This document shows, in pieces, positions 1 to 6,837 of a DNA stretch of 15,697 nt. Under the pieces are notes generated by a model. That model made no database searches, was not told where the DNA came from, and worked only from the letters and a program-made list of their open reading frames with translations. Every line of letters begins with the position of its first letter. The stretch's first letter is position 1. The stretch comes from an uncultured Collinsella sp. (GTDB taxonomy: Bacteria; Actinomycetota; Coriobacteriia; Coriobacteriales; Coriobacteriaceae), in contig CALLFD010000432.1 in NCBI GenBank assembly GCA_937997605.1, positions 1 to 15,697 on the forward strand. The letters run 5' to 3'. The position numbers and the translations under genes are program-made.

Positions 1-76
1 TAAAGACGCGGTTCTTGACCTCGGTTGTACCGACCTTGATCGGGCTAAAGAGCATCGGGTAGGCGGAGGACTCCAT
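1..76 (-). CDS. Old yellow enzyme-family NADH:flavin oxidoreductase, N-terminal fragment
   Basis: This is the first 25 codons of a gene cut by the left window edge. The ATG at 74-76 (minus strand) is preceded by AAAGGAAC with a 5-base spacer. The peptide contains LFSPIKVGTTEVKNRV, typical of the amino end of the old yellow enzyme / 2,4-dienoyl-CoA reductase (FadH, BaiCD-like) flavin barrel, where the first strand and the R-V-x motif lie close to the FMN site. Family members reduce activated C=C bonds using FMN and NAD(P)H; many carry a C-terminal Fe-S/FAD/NAD(P) module. It follows the GltD-like gene in the same direction, but a terminator at 184-254 separates them, so it is probably its own transcription unit. 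The family call rests on a short stretch; substrate cannot be judged. Confidence 0.7.
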   Translation of the reverse strand, partial: MESSAYPMLFSPIKVGTTEVKNRVF

Positions 77-183
77 ACAGGGTTCCTTTCATTTGAGCCG
101 CTCGGCGGCAGTTGCTGACGTACCTATCGTATCAGTATCCGCCGCACTCACTCGCACTCCCCACTTTCAATCCCGATCCTCAC

Positions 184-254
184 AAAAAAGTTGCGGTGGA
201 ATACGGAGTAGATAAGGCCTTTGACAGCCAAAACAGTCCATATTTCACCGCAAC
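184..254 (-). terminator. Intrinsic terminator after the GH105-TIM-GltD operon
   Basis: Arms 241-254 and 190-203 pair over 13 of 14 positions (GTTGCGGTG core on both sides). On the minus strand the stem is followed directly by six Ts (184-189). The loop is unusually long, about 37 nt. It lies 17 bp past the stop of the GltD-like gene and before the oxidoreductase at the left edge, so it should end the upstream operon. Confidence 0.75.
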
Positions 255-271
255 CGATGGATGAGATGGAG

Positions 272-1489
272 TTAGAGGCCCAGATAGGTAGTCATGCCTT
301 CGATGGCGAGTTTGGCGCCCGCTACGGCATGGACCACGGTGAGCGGGCCGTTGACGACGTCGCCGGCGGCAAAGACGCCCGGCACGGTGGTCATGCCGTG
401 CTCATCGACCGAAAGAAGGCCGCGATGGTCGGTCTCCAGACCGCCTGTCGTAAGCACCAGCTTGTCCTTAGGCACCTGCGAGGCCGCAATCACAACCGTG
501 TCGGCGGGCACATGGTCAAGCTCTTCCTCGTAGCCCACCACGTTGTCGTCCTCGTCAAAGATAGCCGTCTCGAACACCGGACCGTTATCGTCGATGGCGC
601 AGATCGCCTTGCCGCGCACGATCTCGGCACCGTCAAGCTCGGTCAGCTCCACCTCATCATCGATGGCAGAGATATGGCGCGATCGGGCATACACGGTAAC
701 CTTGCGAGCGCCCGAGCGCAGGGCTGTGCGGGCAACATCCATGGCCACGTTGCCGGCGCCGATAACCGCCACGTTCTGCCCAATTGCCACGCTCGTAGGA
801 TCGACCAGATAATCGATACCAAACAGCACGTTGCCGCGCGACTCGCCGGGAATACCCAGCTTTCGAGCTCGCCAAGTACCGGTACCAACAAAGACCGCAT
901 CATAGCCGTCACGCAGCAGGTCGTCGATGTGGAGCGCACCGCCGATGGTGGTCGACGGACGCACGCGCACGCCGAGCGAGCACATCACGTGGCGGTACTT
1001 TTGCACAAGCGAGCGCGGCAGACGGAACTCGGGGATACCGTACTCCAGCACACCGCCAATCTCGGGGCGCTGTTCAAATACCGTGACGGCACAGCCCAGC
1101 TGGGCCATCTTGATAGCCACGGTAATACCAGCGGGACCGGAACCGACCACGGCAACCTGTTTACCGCACGACGGTGCGGGCTTCCACTCCTTACGGTCCA
1201 AATACGCTGTCGAGATATAGTTCTCGATGCTCGAAAAATGCACGGGTGCGCCCTTACGGCCCTGAATGCAAGCACCCTCGCACTGGCCCGAATGATTGCA
1301 CACCATGGAGCAGACCGCGCTCATGGGATTGTTCTGGAACAGTAGCTCGCCCGCCTCTTCTAGACGACGCCGTTTGAACAGGTCAATGACCTGCGGAATA
1401 GGCGTCTGAACCGGGCAGCCCTTAAGCTGACAGAATGCCCTTTTGCAACCTAGGCAACGATTCGCCTCTTCGACAATGTGGATAGCCAT
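272..1489 (-). CDS. GltD-like NAD(P)-dependent Fe-S/FAD oxidoreductase
   Basis: A 405-residue protein of the glutamate synthase small-subunit (GltD beta) fold, cytoplasmic. Seen: two cysteine clusters near the amino end (C12, C15, C20, C25 and C60, C64, C70, C74) as in the double [4Fe-4S] domain; an FAD site GSGPAG at about 116-121; an NAD(P) site GAGNVAMD at about 244-251; and a C-terminal GVFAAGDVV FAD motif near 371-379. The start at 1489 is chosen because GAGGGG sits 6 bases before it; a longer frame to 1531 contributes a non-conserved leader containing that site. No GltB-type large subunit is adjacent, so glutamate synthesis is unlikely. Such orphan subunits usually pass electrons from NAD(P)H to a partner or act as stand-alone reductases. 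It is the third gene after GH105 and a TIM-barrel protein, 51 bp after the latter. Its role in pectin use is unknown. Confidence 0.85.
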   Translation of the reverse strand: MAIHIVEEANRCLGCKRAFCQLKGCPVQTPIPQVIDLFKRRRLEEAGELLFQNNPMSAVCSMVCNHSGQCEGACIQGRKGAPVHFSSIENYISTAYLDRKEWKPAPSCGKQVAVVGSGPAGITVAIKMAQLGCAVTVFEQRPEIGGVLEYGIPEFRLPRSLVQKYRHVMCSLGVRVRPSTTIGGALHIDDLLRDGYDAVFVGTGTWRARKLGIPGESRGNVLFGIDYLVDPTSVAIGQNVAVIGAGNVAMDVARTALRSGARKVTVYARSRHISAIDDEVELTELDGAEIVRGKAICAIDDNGPVFETAIFDEDDNVVGYEEELDHVPADTVVIAASQVPKDKLVLTTGGLETDHRGLLSVDEHGMTTVPGVFAAGDVVNGPLTVVHAVAGAKLAIEGMTTYLGL

Positions 1490-1540
1490 CGGTACCCCTC
1501 TTGAACCTCTACGATAATCTCTTTCGCCCAACCTGTTTCG

Positions 1541-2458
1541 TTACAGAATCACGTGCTCGCACATCACGCTGTGCCCCATGCGCAGCAGCTCGTCGCGCGA
1601 ACGCTCGACCGTGGACGGTGTGCTGTTCTCGATAACGGTCATAATGCCCGGTCGCGCGGCCGCGGCCCAAGCGGCAATAGCCTCAAAATCAAAGTTTCCG
1701 CACGTACAGGCGCCGTGGCATACCAAACGAGAGCCCGAGCCATCACACCAGCCATCCCGGTCCTCGTTGTCTACGATCTCGTAGTCCTTTGCATGCAGCA
1801 CGCGAATCTTGCTGCCGCACAGGTGCAACATACGCGACACCTGCTCGGAAGCCTCACCGACGATCGTGGGATGCAGCAGCGACACCGGATCGTAGATCAC
1901 GCCGAGTGCGGTGCTCGAAACGCGCTCCAGAACCTCGCGGCAGCGCTCGGGCGTATTGACGATCTCGTTCCAGCCGGGCTCGATCAGAAGCTCGCCGCCC
2001 TCCTTTTCGGCCATCGAGCACACGTGTGCGAGTCCTTTGCAAAACATATCGAGCGCAGCGGCCGAAAAACGGTCATCGGCCATCTTGTTCTGCGCGTTAG
2101 GGCGCCCCGTCTCGGTCCCCACCGGACAGCCCCCAAGCCAGCGCGCGAACCTCAGGCACGCCTCGTACTCGGCATAGGTATCCACCAGCTGATTCTGATC
2201 GGGCGTTGCCAAGTTTTTATAGCAGCCGAGCACCGCCACCTGCAAGCCGTTGGTGTCGAGCACCTCGCGCAGATGGTCGGCAAGTTCGTGCGTAAGGCCG
2301 GAACGGTTAATGCCAAAGGACTTGTAGAGCACTTTGCTCGGCAGCTGAATGCACGAGAAACCCAGTTTGCCCGCCATGCGAATGCGCTCCTCGACCGTGC
2401 CCTCGGGCAGGTCGTGCAGGCGCACACCGACGCTCAGTGCGCCTTCCGACTGCGCCAT
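1541..2458 (-). CDS. Sugar isomerase/epimerase-like TIM-barrel protein
   Basis: A 305-residue protein of the xylose-isomerase-like / AP-endonuclease-2 TIM-barrel superfamily. These enzymes use a divalent metal held by acidic residues and His at the carboxyl ends of the strands to isomerise or epimerise sugars. Likely ligands seen: E160 in the LLIEPG strand, D190 in VIYDP, H222 in RVLHAKD and E277 in TVIENS. The start at 2458 is favoured because AAGGAGG lies 7 bases upstream; the frame continues to an ATG at 2476, but that would place the ribosome site inside the gene. The GH105 stop is at 2461-2463, so the genes are 2 bp apart and probably translationally coupled. The coupling suggests work on the GH105 product (unsaturated galacturonate or its 5-keto form) or another released sugar, but that is inference; the family is too diverse to assign a substrate. 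Confidence 0.8.
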   Translation of the reverse strand: MAQSEGALSVGVRLHDLPEGTVEERIRMAGKLGFSCIQLPSKVLYKSFGINRSGLTHELADHLREVLDTNGLQVAVLGCYKNLATPDQNQLVDTYAEYEACLRFARWLGGCPVGTETGRPNAQNKMADDRFSAAALDMFCKGLAHVCSMAEKEGGELLIEPGWNEIVNTPERCREVLERVSSTALGVIYDPVSLLHPTIVGEASEQVSRMLHLCGSKIRVLHAKDYEIVDNEDRDGWCDGSGSRLVCHGACTCGNFDFEAIAAWAAAARPGIMTVIENSTPSTVERSRDELLRMGHSVMCEHVIL

Positions 2459-2460
2459 GC

Positions 2461-3696
2461 CTAGGCCTCCTTGCACGCATTGATGCCCGGCGTGTAGCCG
2501 CCAAACGGGTCATCGATGGAGCACACGCCCGAAGGGGCGAGCGGATCGCGCTTACCGGCCAGCTTGTCATGATGCATGGTCTCGATATAGGCAAGCACCA
2601 GCGGCGCCACGCCCTTCGCATCGTTTTTGACGATAGGCTCGCTCATGTAGTAACCAAACGTGCCCTCGCGGTGCGCGGTGTTTCCCAAGCCCGCGACCAG
2701 GCAGATGTTGTCGAGCGCCAGCTGGCCATCGTGCTCGGAAAGGCAGGTCTCGCAGATGCCGTCGAAGGCGCGACGGCCGTACTGGTAATAGCGCTCGCCC
2801 AGCACGCCCAGACGCACGCCCTTCATGATGGCGTTGGCAAAGATCGCGCTGCCCGACTCCTCCAGGTAGTTGGGGGCGATATTGGGCAGGTTGATGACCT
2901 GATGCCACATGCCGGTCTTCTCGTCCTGATACGGCAGCATGGCGTCGATCAGGTCGTGGAACATCTTGCGAATCTCGTCCTTCTCGGCCGACATCGAGGG
3001 CGGCATGAGCTCCCAGGTATCGATGAGCGCCATGGCAAACCAGCCCTCGGCGCGCAGCCAGAAGTTGGCCGAAAGACCGGTGACCGGGTCGCACCAGAAC
3101 TGCTTGCGGCTCGCGTCGTAAGCGTGATAGTACAGACCGTTGAGGGGGTTGCGCATCAGGTCATGCACGACCTGGAACATATGGAAGCTGTCCGAACAGG
3201 CACGACGGTTGTGGAAGCTCAGCTCGTATTGCATGTAGAACGGCTGAGCCATGTACATGCCGTCGAGCCAGATCTGGTTGGGATAGACGGCCTTGTGCCA
3301 AAACACGCCCTCTTTGGTACGCGGCTGGGTCTCGAGCTGGCGATAGATCGTGTCCATGGCCGCGCGATACTTGGGCTTGCCCACCAGGTCATAGAGCTTG
3401 TAGAGGGTCTTGCCCGCATTGACGTTATCGAGGTTGTACTCCTGGGGATCGTAATGCTTGATGGTGCCATCATCCTGGACAAAAAAGTCGATATAGTCAT
3501 CGGCAAAGGTCAGGTAGCGCTGCTCACCTGTAATCTCGTACAGCTCGATGAGCGCCTTGATCATGCAGCCGTCGATATAGTTCCAGGTATTCTCCTTGCC
3601 GGCGCGAAGCTTTTCGATGTTCCAGGCCGGCGCCTGAGGCGTAGAGGTCTCGATCAACTGCTCGATATAACGGTCCAGGATTTGATTGCAGCCCAT
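2461..3696 (-). CDS. GH105 unsaturated rhamnogalacturonyl/galacturonyl hydrolase
   Basis: A 411-residue glycoside hydrolase family 105 enzyme, the usual single-domain (alpha/alpha)6-barrel length. GH105 enzymes add water across the C4=C5 bond of a terminal 4,5-unsaturated galacturonate made by pectate or rhamnogalacturonan lyases, releasing it as 5-keto-4-deoxyuronate. Seen: D90 in NLDNVNAGK and D145 in QIWLDGMYMAQPF, matching the two key aspartates of Bacillus YteR (D88, D143); FWHK at 132-135; and the LEESGSAIF motif later in the barrel. No signal peptide, so it should act on imported oligosaccharides. The start has AGAGGGGG five bases upstream. It is the first gene of a three-gene unit with TIM-barrel and GltD-like genes, driven by the operator-flanked promoter at 3724-3816. 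Preference for galacturonan- or rhamnogalacturonan-derived ends cannot be read from sequence. Confidence 0.93.
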   Translation of the reverse strand: MGCNQILDRYIEQLIETSTPQAPAWNIEKLRAGKENTWNYIDGCMIKALIELYEITGEQRYLTFADDYIDFFVQDDGTIKHYDPQEYNLDNVNAGKTLYKLYDLVGKPKYRAAMDTIYRQLETQPRTKEGVFWHKAVYPNQIWLDGMYMAQPFYMQYELSFHNRRACSDSFHMFQVVHDLMRNPLNGLYYHAYDASRKQFWCDPVTGLSANFWLRAEGWFAMALIDTWELMPPSMSAEKDEIRKMFHDLIDAMLPYQDEKTGMWHQVINLPNIAPNYLEESGSAIFANAIMKGVRLGVLGERYYQYGRRAFDGICETCLSEHDGQLALDNICLVAGLGNTAHREGTFGYYMSEPIVKNDAKGVAPLVLAYIETMHHDKLAGKRDPLAPSGVCSIDDPFGGYTPGINACKEA

Positions 3697-3723
3697 TGCT
3701 GCCCCCTCTGATATAAACGATAA

Positions 3724-3735
3724 GTGAACGTTAAC
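3724..3735. promoter_or_regulatory. LacI-type operator, downstream copy at GH105 promoter
   Basis: GTGAACGTTAAC, one symmetric position off the perfect palindrome GTGAACGTTCAC. It covers the predicted +1 of the GH105 operon (about 3732). Its spacing to the next copy (3764-3775) is 40 bp. Confidence 0.8.
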
Positions 3736-3738
3736 CCT

Positions 3739-3768
3739 AGTGTAACGCGAAGGGGATTATAGGGTGAA
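3739..3768 (-). promoter_or_regulatory. Predicted promoter of the GH105 operon
   Basis: On the minus strand the -35 TTCACC is at 3768-3763 and the -10 TACACT at 3744-3739, 18 bp apart; each matches sigma-70 consensus at 4 of 6. The -35 is made by the right half of the upstream operator. The weak hexamers fit a promoter needing activation. The same arrangement recurs before the transporter and uxaC. Confidence 0.55.
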
Positions 3769-3787
3769 CGTTAACCCTATAATCCCC
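3752..3787. repeat. 36-bp palindrome containing the upstream operator
   Basis: Perfect 13-nt arms (3752-3764 and 3775-3787) surround an operator core, giving 17 of 18 possible pairs. It starts 16 bp past the SGNH esterase stop, so as RNA it could act as a 3'-end hairpin for that gene, but no T-tract follows it on the minus strand. As DNA it enlarges the LacI-type site. Confidence 0.75.
3764..3775. promoter_or_regulatory. LacI-type operator, upstream copy at GH105 promoter
   Basis: GTGAACGTTAAC, identical to the copy at 3724-3735. Overlaps the predicted -35 and is the centre of the 36-bp palindrome. Confidence 0.8.
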
Positions 3788-3788
3788 G

Positions 3789-3816
3789 TGAACGGCAGAC
3801 TTTTAACGGCAAACGG
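3789..3816 (-). promoter_or_regulatory. 21-bp-period direct repeat, candidate activator site (GH105)
   Basis: Plus-strand units TGAACGG (3789-3795) and CAAACGG (3810-3816) start exactly 21 bp apart; read on the transcribed strand they are CCGTTTG and CCGTTCA. The near unit is 20 bp upstream of the -35. The far unit lies inside the 3' end of the SGNH gene. This is the least perfect of three such elements; the better ones are at 10254-10281 and 15241-15268. Confidence 0.5.
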
Positions 3817-4471
3817 CGGTGAGGCCCGCGGCGATGCGATGCGCCAGGCGCTCATAGCCGGCAGGGCTGTAATGCAGACCGTCCGGCATGTAGAGCTCGC
3901 GGTGCTCCGGCAAAAACGGGCTGATGCCGCTTTGCGCATACAGGTCGATCACCGGCACCGAGTAGCGATCGCAAACCTCCAGCATCGCGCGCACATAGGC
4001 GTCTTGCGTCAGGCCCAGATGGTTGGCCTCGTTGCTTGCCGGAATATCCTTCTCGTGTTTGCCGCTCGTCTTGCACGGCGTCATAAACACCAGCTTTGCC
4101 TGAGGCGAGCGAGCCGTGATGGTGCGGATAAGGTAGTCGAGCGCGCCATAGAACTCGTGCACGTCGGTGCTGCCCGGCTCTCCCAGCGGCACGTTACGGC
4201 TAAAGTCGTTAACGCCGCCAAAGACGATGCAGATGTCTGCCGCGTGATCGATGCCGTCCAAACGCTCAACAAACGAATCGGTACGGTCGGCCTTGACGGC
4301 AATACGCGAGCCCTTAATACCAAAATTCTCGACCGTAGCGCCGCCCAGCAGCGCACCCAGGTGCGAGGTCCAGGAGATGTCGTTACCTCCCCCGCCGCAT
4401 CCGTTATCGCCCCAGGTGGTCGAATCGCCAAAGCAGCAGATGGTCGATTCACTCAAGTTTTTCGTTTCCAT
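3803..4471 (-). CDS. SGNH/GDSL-family esterase, probable pectin-oligosaccharide deacetylase
   Basis: A 222-residue SGNH hydrolase. All four signature blocks are seen: GDS at 15-17 with nucleophile S17 (block I), the glycine of KGSR near 54 (block II), GGVND with N88 (block III) and D197-G-L-H200 (block V). This fold removes acyl groups from carbohydrates and other substrates. In a pectin locus, deacetylation of galacturonan or rhamnogalacturonan fragments is the likely job, but that comes from context. No signal peptide, so it acts in the cytoplasm. The start at 4471 has AGGAG 6 bases upstream; the frame runs on to 4531 without a better site. It follows the pectinesterase fusion by 69 bp and is probably co-transcribed with it. 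Its 3' end carries half of the GH105 upstream regulatory repeat. Confidence 0.85.
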   Translation of the reverse strand: METKNLSESTICCFGDSTTWGDNGCGGGGNDISWTSHLGALLGGATVENFGIKGSRIAVKADRTDSFVERLDGIDHAADICIVFGGVNDFSRNVPLGEPGSTDVHEFYGALDYLIRTITARSPQAKLVFMTPCKTSGKHEKDIPASNEANHLGLTQDAYVRAMLEVCDRYSVPVIDLYAQSGISPFLPEHRELYMPDGLHYSPAGYERLAHRIAAGLTAVCR

Positions 4472-4540
4472 ATTCTTCTCCTCACCCGCACACCGGCGGT
4501 CATACAGGTACATACCGTTCATTCGCAACATGCCGAGGGG

Positions 4541-6706
4541 CTATGCATGGGCGCATTCCGTAACTTGCGAATCGAGCCATTCGATATCCTCGGCAAGATG
4601 CGCAACGCCAAGATGGTGTCCACCCGGACACACCTCGTGCCGCAGACCTCCTTTGCGGCCCAGCAACTCGTAAGCATCGCGCACGATTTTGAGTTGCTCG
4701 TCAACATTTTTGAGCCCGCGTACCCCATTCAAATGATCCTCTTCGCAACTTTGGACCAACAACGGCCGTGGCGCGACAAGCGATGCAATGTCGCCCATGT
4801 CGAGCAGACGCCAGAGTCCAGGGGTGTAATTGCAACTGCAGTTGCCGTTGAGATGCAGTAGCGAGTCATCGACACCGTACAGGTAGCCCGAGACAAACGC
4901 CTTGCGCACGCGCGGGTCGAGTGCGGCCAGATACAGCGTCATGTAACCGCCGCCCGAAAAACCAAAGCAGCCCAGGTCGTCCATGGCAATATCACCGCGT
5001 GTCTCCAAGTAATCAATCAAGCGCATGTTGTCCCAGGCGTTGAGGCCCGCGACCGTAAGACCTAGCGGCTCGGCCATACGTGCTTGATTCAGACACGTAC
5101 CGCGCAGGTAGCTGTTCTCGTCGTCGCCCTGACCCTTCCAGTCACGACGGTATCCCCAACCACGCGCATCGGGGCAGACGGTCACGTAACCCATGCGCGC
5201 CAAACGCAGACCGTAGTCGTAATTGAACTTACGCACGGCATCGTCGACCGCCGGCACGCCCGCAACACCGGCTATGCTTGCAGCACCCGCCCCCTGGTGA
5301 CCATGCGGGCAGATATAGCAGCGCTTGTGTCCCCGCTCGTCAAGCTTGGGGCGGGACGGCTCCAACAGGTAAAACGGCATCCACACATCGTGCTCAACCT
5401 GCAACACCGCATGAGTACGCACGATGCTGTTGGCAACCCGCACGCGATTGAGCTCACGAATCTCAATCGGGGCGCGGTCCATAAGCGAAAGACCCAAAAT
5501 ATCGTACAGACGAGTCCTGGTCGCAGCCTTCCATGCCTCAAAGTCTGTGGGAGTCTTGCCCGTAAATGCGGCCGAGCGCCCTTCGCGCTTCAGTCGGGCG
5601 CGCAGCGCAGGTTCGTCCTCGTAGTACGTCTCGATGTGCACGGTGCGACCATTGGCAGATAGCCCGGCCGTCTCTACCGCATCACCGTCGCCGCCCTCAG
5701 GATCCCAACCATCAGTGCCGGCAAGAACTCGGTCACGCGCATAGCGTTCGGAATCCTGGCCGGTCAGGCAATGCGCCCACGGCACCCAAGCGGCAGTATC
5801 ACCCGCCGGGCCAAACAGGGTACCGCCGGCATACAGGGTGCCGTCATGTGCCGCTGGCTTATTCCAATCCCACCAGCCCTCGAGTGAAATATGGGGGCCC
5901 AGCCAGCATTCGAGCAAAACGGTCTGGGCCCACTCGCGCCATGGACGACCCAGATAGACCGATCCGGGGGCAATGTCCTCATCGGCTGTAAACGAACAGC
6001 CATGAAACACAAATCCGTACGGCTCGCCCTGAGGCGTGGAGGCTGCCGTTACATACCCGTTGACATCCATATCGCGGTTGAGCGAGCGAATCTCACACCC
6101 CTCAAAGTAGGCACGCGCGCCGCCAAAGATAAAGTCAACATCGCCCTCGATCCGGCAACGTCGAAAATACTGGCGCCCCACCCGGCGCGGGGCGAACTGC
6201 TTGGGGCCCATAAAGCCGCCCGGCTTGGCCTCGCGCGGCGGCAGCGGCCCCAAAAAGAGCGTGTCCTGATGGCCCAGGATGCGGCAGGTATCGACCACCA
6301 GGCGGTCGCCGTCGGCATACAGGGCAATCGCCTGACCGACCTCGCGACCGTCACCGGCGTCGTTTTCGATTGTTAGGCCCGCAAGCGTCACGTCGTCGGC
6401 ATCGACCAGCACCGTGTACGTACGGAAGGTGCCGAGTCTTCCATCCTGGCCGCTACCATCTTCCGAAGGCATCTTGGCACCCAGGCCGCCCACGATACGC
6501 ACGCTGTCGGCCGTCTCGCCCTCGAGCGTCACATGCGGACGACGAATTTCGACCTGTTCGCGGTACTCGCCCGGCGCCACCAGCACGCGCACCGGCACGG
6601 TCGCATCGGGCACACACCGCTCCGCCGCCTCAAGCGCCGCCGAAATGCTGCGATACGCGCCTTCGCGTTCGAGCGATACCTCAAAGAGCTGTTCTTTACC
6701 ACTCAT
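4541..6706 (-). CDS. Pectin methylesterase (CE8) fused to alpha/beta-hydrolase esterase
   Basis: A 721-residue two-domain protein. Residues about 5-335 are a CE8 pectinesterase beta-helix, which hydrolyses galacturonate methyl esters to methanol and free acid. Seen: GHQDTL with D148, DFIFG with D191, GYVTAAS near 217, and LGRPW with R254, all matching catalytic or binding motifs. Residues about 385-721 are an alpha/beta hydrolase resembling carbohydrate or acetyl-xylan-type esterases: nucleophile elbow GFSGGG with S584, acidic candidates at 655-657 and a GHH histidine near 697. The linker has no membrane segment. There is no signal peptide, unusual for CE8, so it should demethylate imported oligosaccharides. 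The first ATG (6704-6706) has only a poor ribosome site; a nearby upstream ATG is out of frame and soon stops. It is 131 bp after GH28. The second domain's substrate (acetyl, methyl or feruloyl) is unknown. Confidence 0.9.
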   Translation of the reverse strand: MSGKEQLFEVSLEREGAYRSISAALEAAERCVPDATVPVRVLVAPGEYREQVEIRRPHVTLEGETADSVRIVGGLGAKMPSEDGSGQDGRLGTFRTYTVLVDADDVTLAGLTIENDAGDGREVGQAIALYADGDRLVVDTCRILGHQDTLFLGPLPPREAKPGGFMGPKQFAPRRVGRQYFRRCRIEGDVDFIFGGARAYFEGCEIRSLNRDMDVNGYVTAASTPQGEPYGFVFHGCSFTADEDIAPGSVYLGRPWREWAQTVLLECWLGPHISLEGWWDWNKPAAHDGTLYAGGTLFGPAGDTAAWVPWAHCLTGQDSERYARDRVLAGTDGWDPEGGDGDAVETAGLSANGRTVHIETYYEDEPALRARLKREGRSAAFTGKTPTDFEAWKAATRTRLYDILGLSLMDRAPIEIRELNRVRVANSIVRTHAVLQVEHDVWMPFYLLEPSRPKLDERGHKRCYICPHGHQGAGAASIAGVAGVPAVDDAVRKFNYDYGLRLARMGYVTVCPDARGWGYRRDWKGQGDDENSYLRGTCLNQARMAEPLGLTVAGLNAWDNMRLIDYLETRGDIAMDDLGCFGFSGGGYMTLYLAALDPRVRKAFVSGYLYGVDDSLLHLNGNCSCNYTPGLWRLLDMGDIASLVAPRPLLVQSCEEDHLNGVRGLKNVDEQLKIVRDAYELLGRKGGLRHEVCPGGHHLGVAHLAEDIEWLDSQVTECAHA

Positions 6707-6764
6707 CTATCATTACGCTTTCTGTCAAAGAACACCCACCATGCAATACCGGCACCTATAGATT

Positions 6765-6800
6765 GCGTGCGACAGCCGGGCAGACCCGACCGTCGCACGC
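6765..6800. repeat. Strong hairpin between GH28 and pectinesterase genes
   Basis: Perfect 9-nt arms (6765-6773 GCGTGCGAC and 6792-6800) enclose a second 4-bp stem CGGG/CCCG with a tetraloop, separated by a 3x3 internal loop. No T-tract follows on the minus strand. It could slow or partly stop transcription, or protect the GH28 3' end after RNA processing. Confidence 0.6.
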
Positions 6801-6837
6801 CTCAACATGCCGTATTCACTTGTGCAGGAGCACTACC

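Noticed and set aside
272..1489. Glutamate synthase small subunit proper (gltD)
   Set aside because: The protein is shorter than many GltD proteins, lacks an adjacent GltB gene and lies in a pectin operon, so only the fold is claimed, not the function.
3756..3783. TATAAT hexamers on both strands inside the 36-bp palindrome as -10 boxes
   Set aside because: They follow from the palindrome's symmetry. No suitable -35 lies 16-18 bp upstream on either strand, and the plus-strand one faces no gene.
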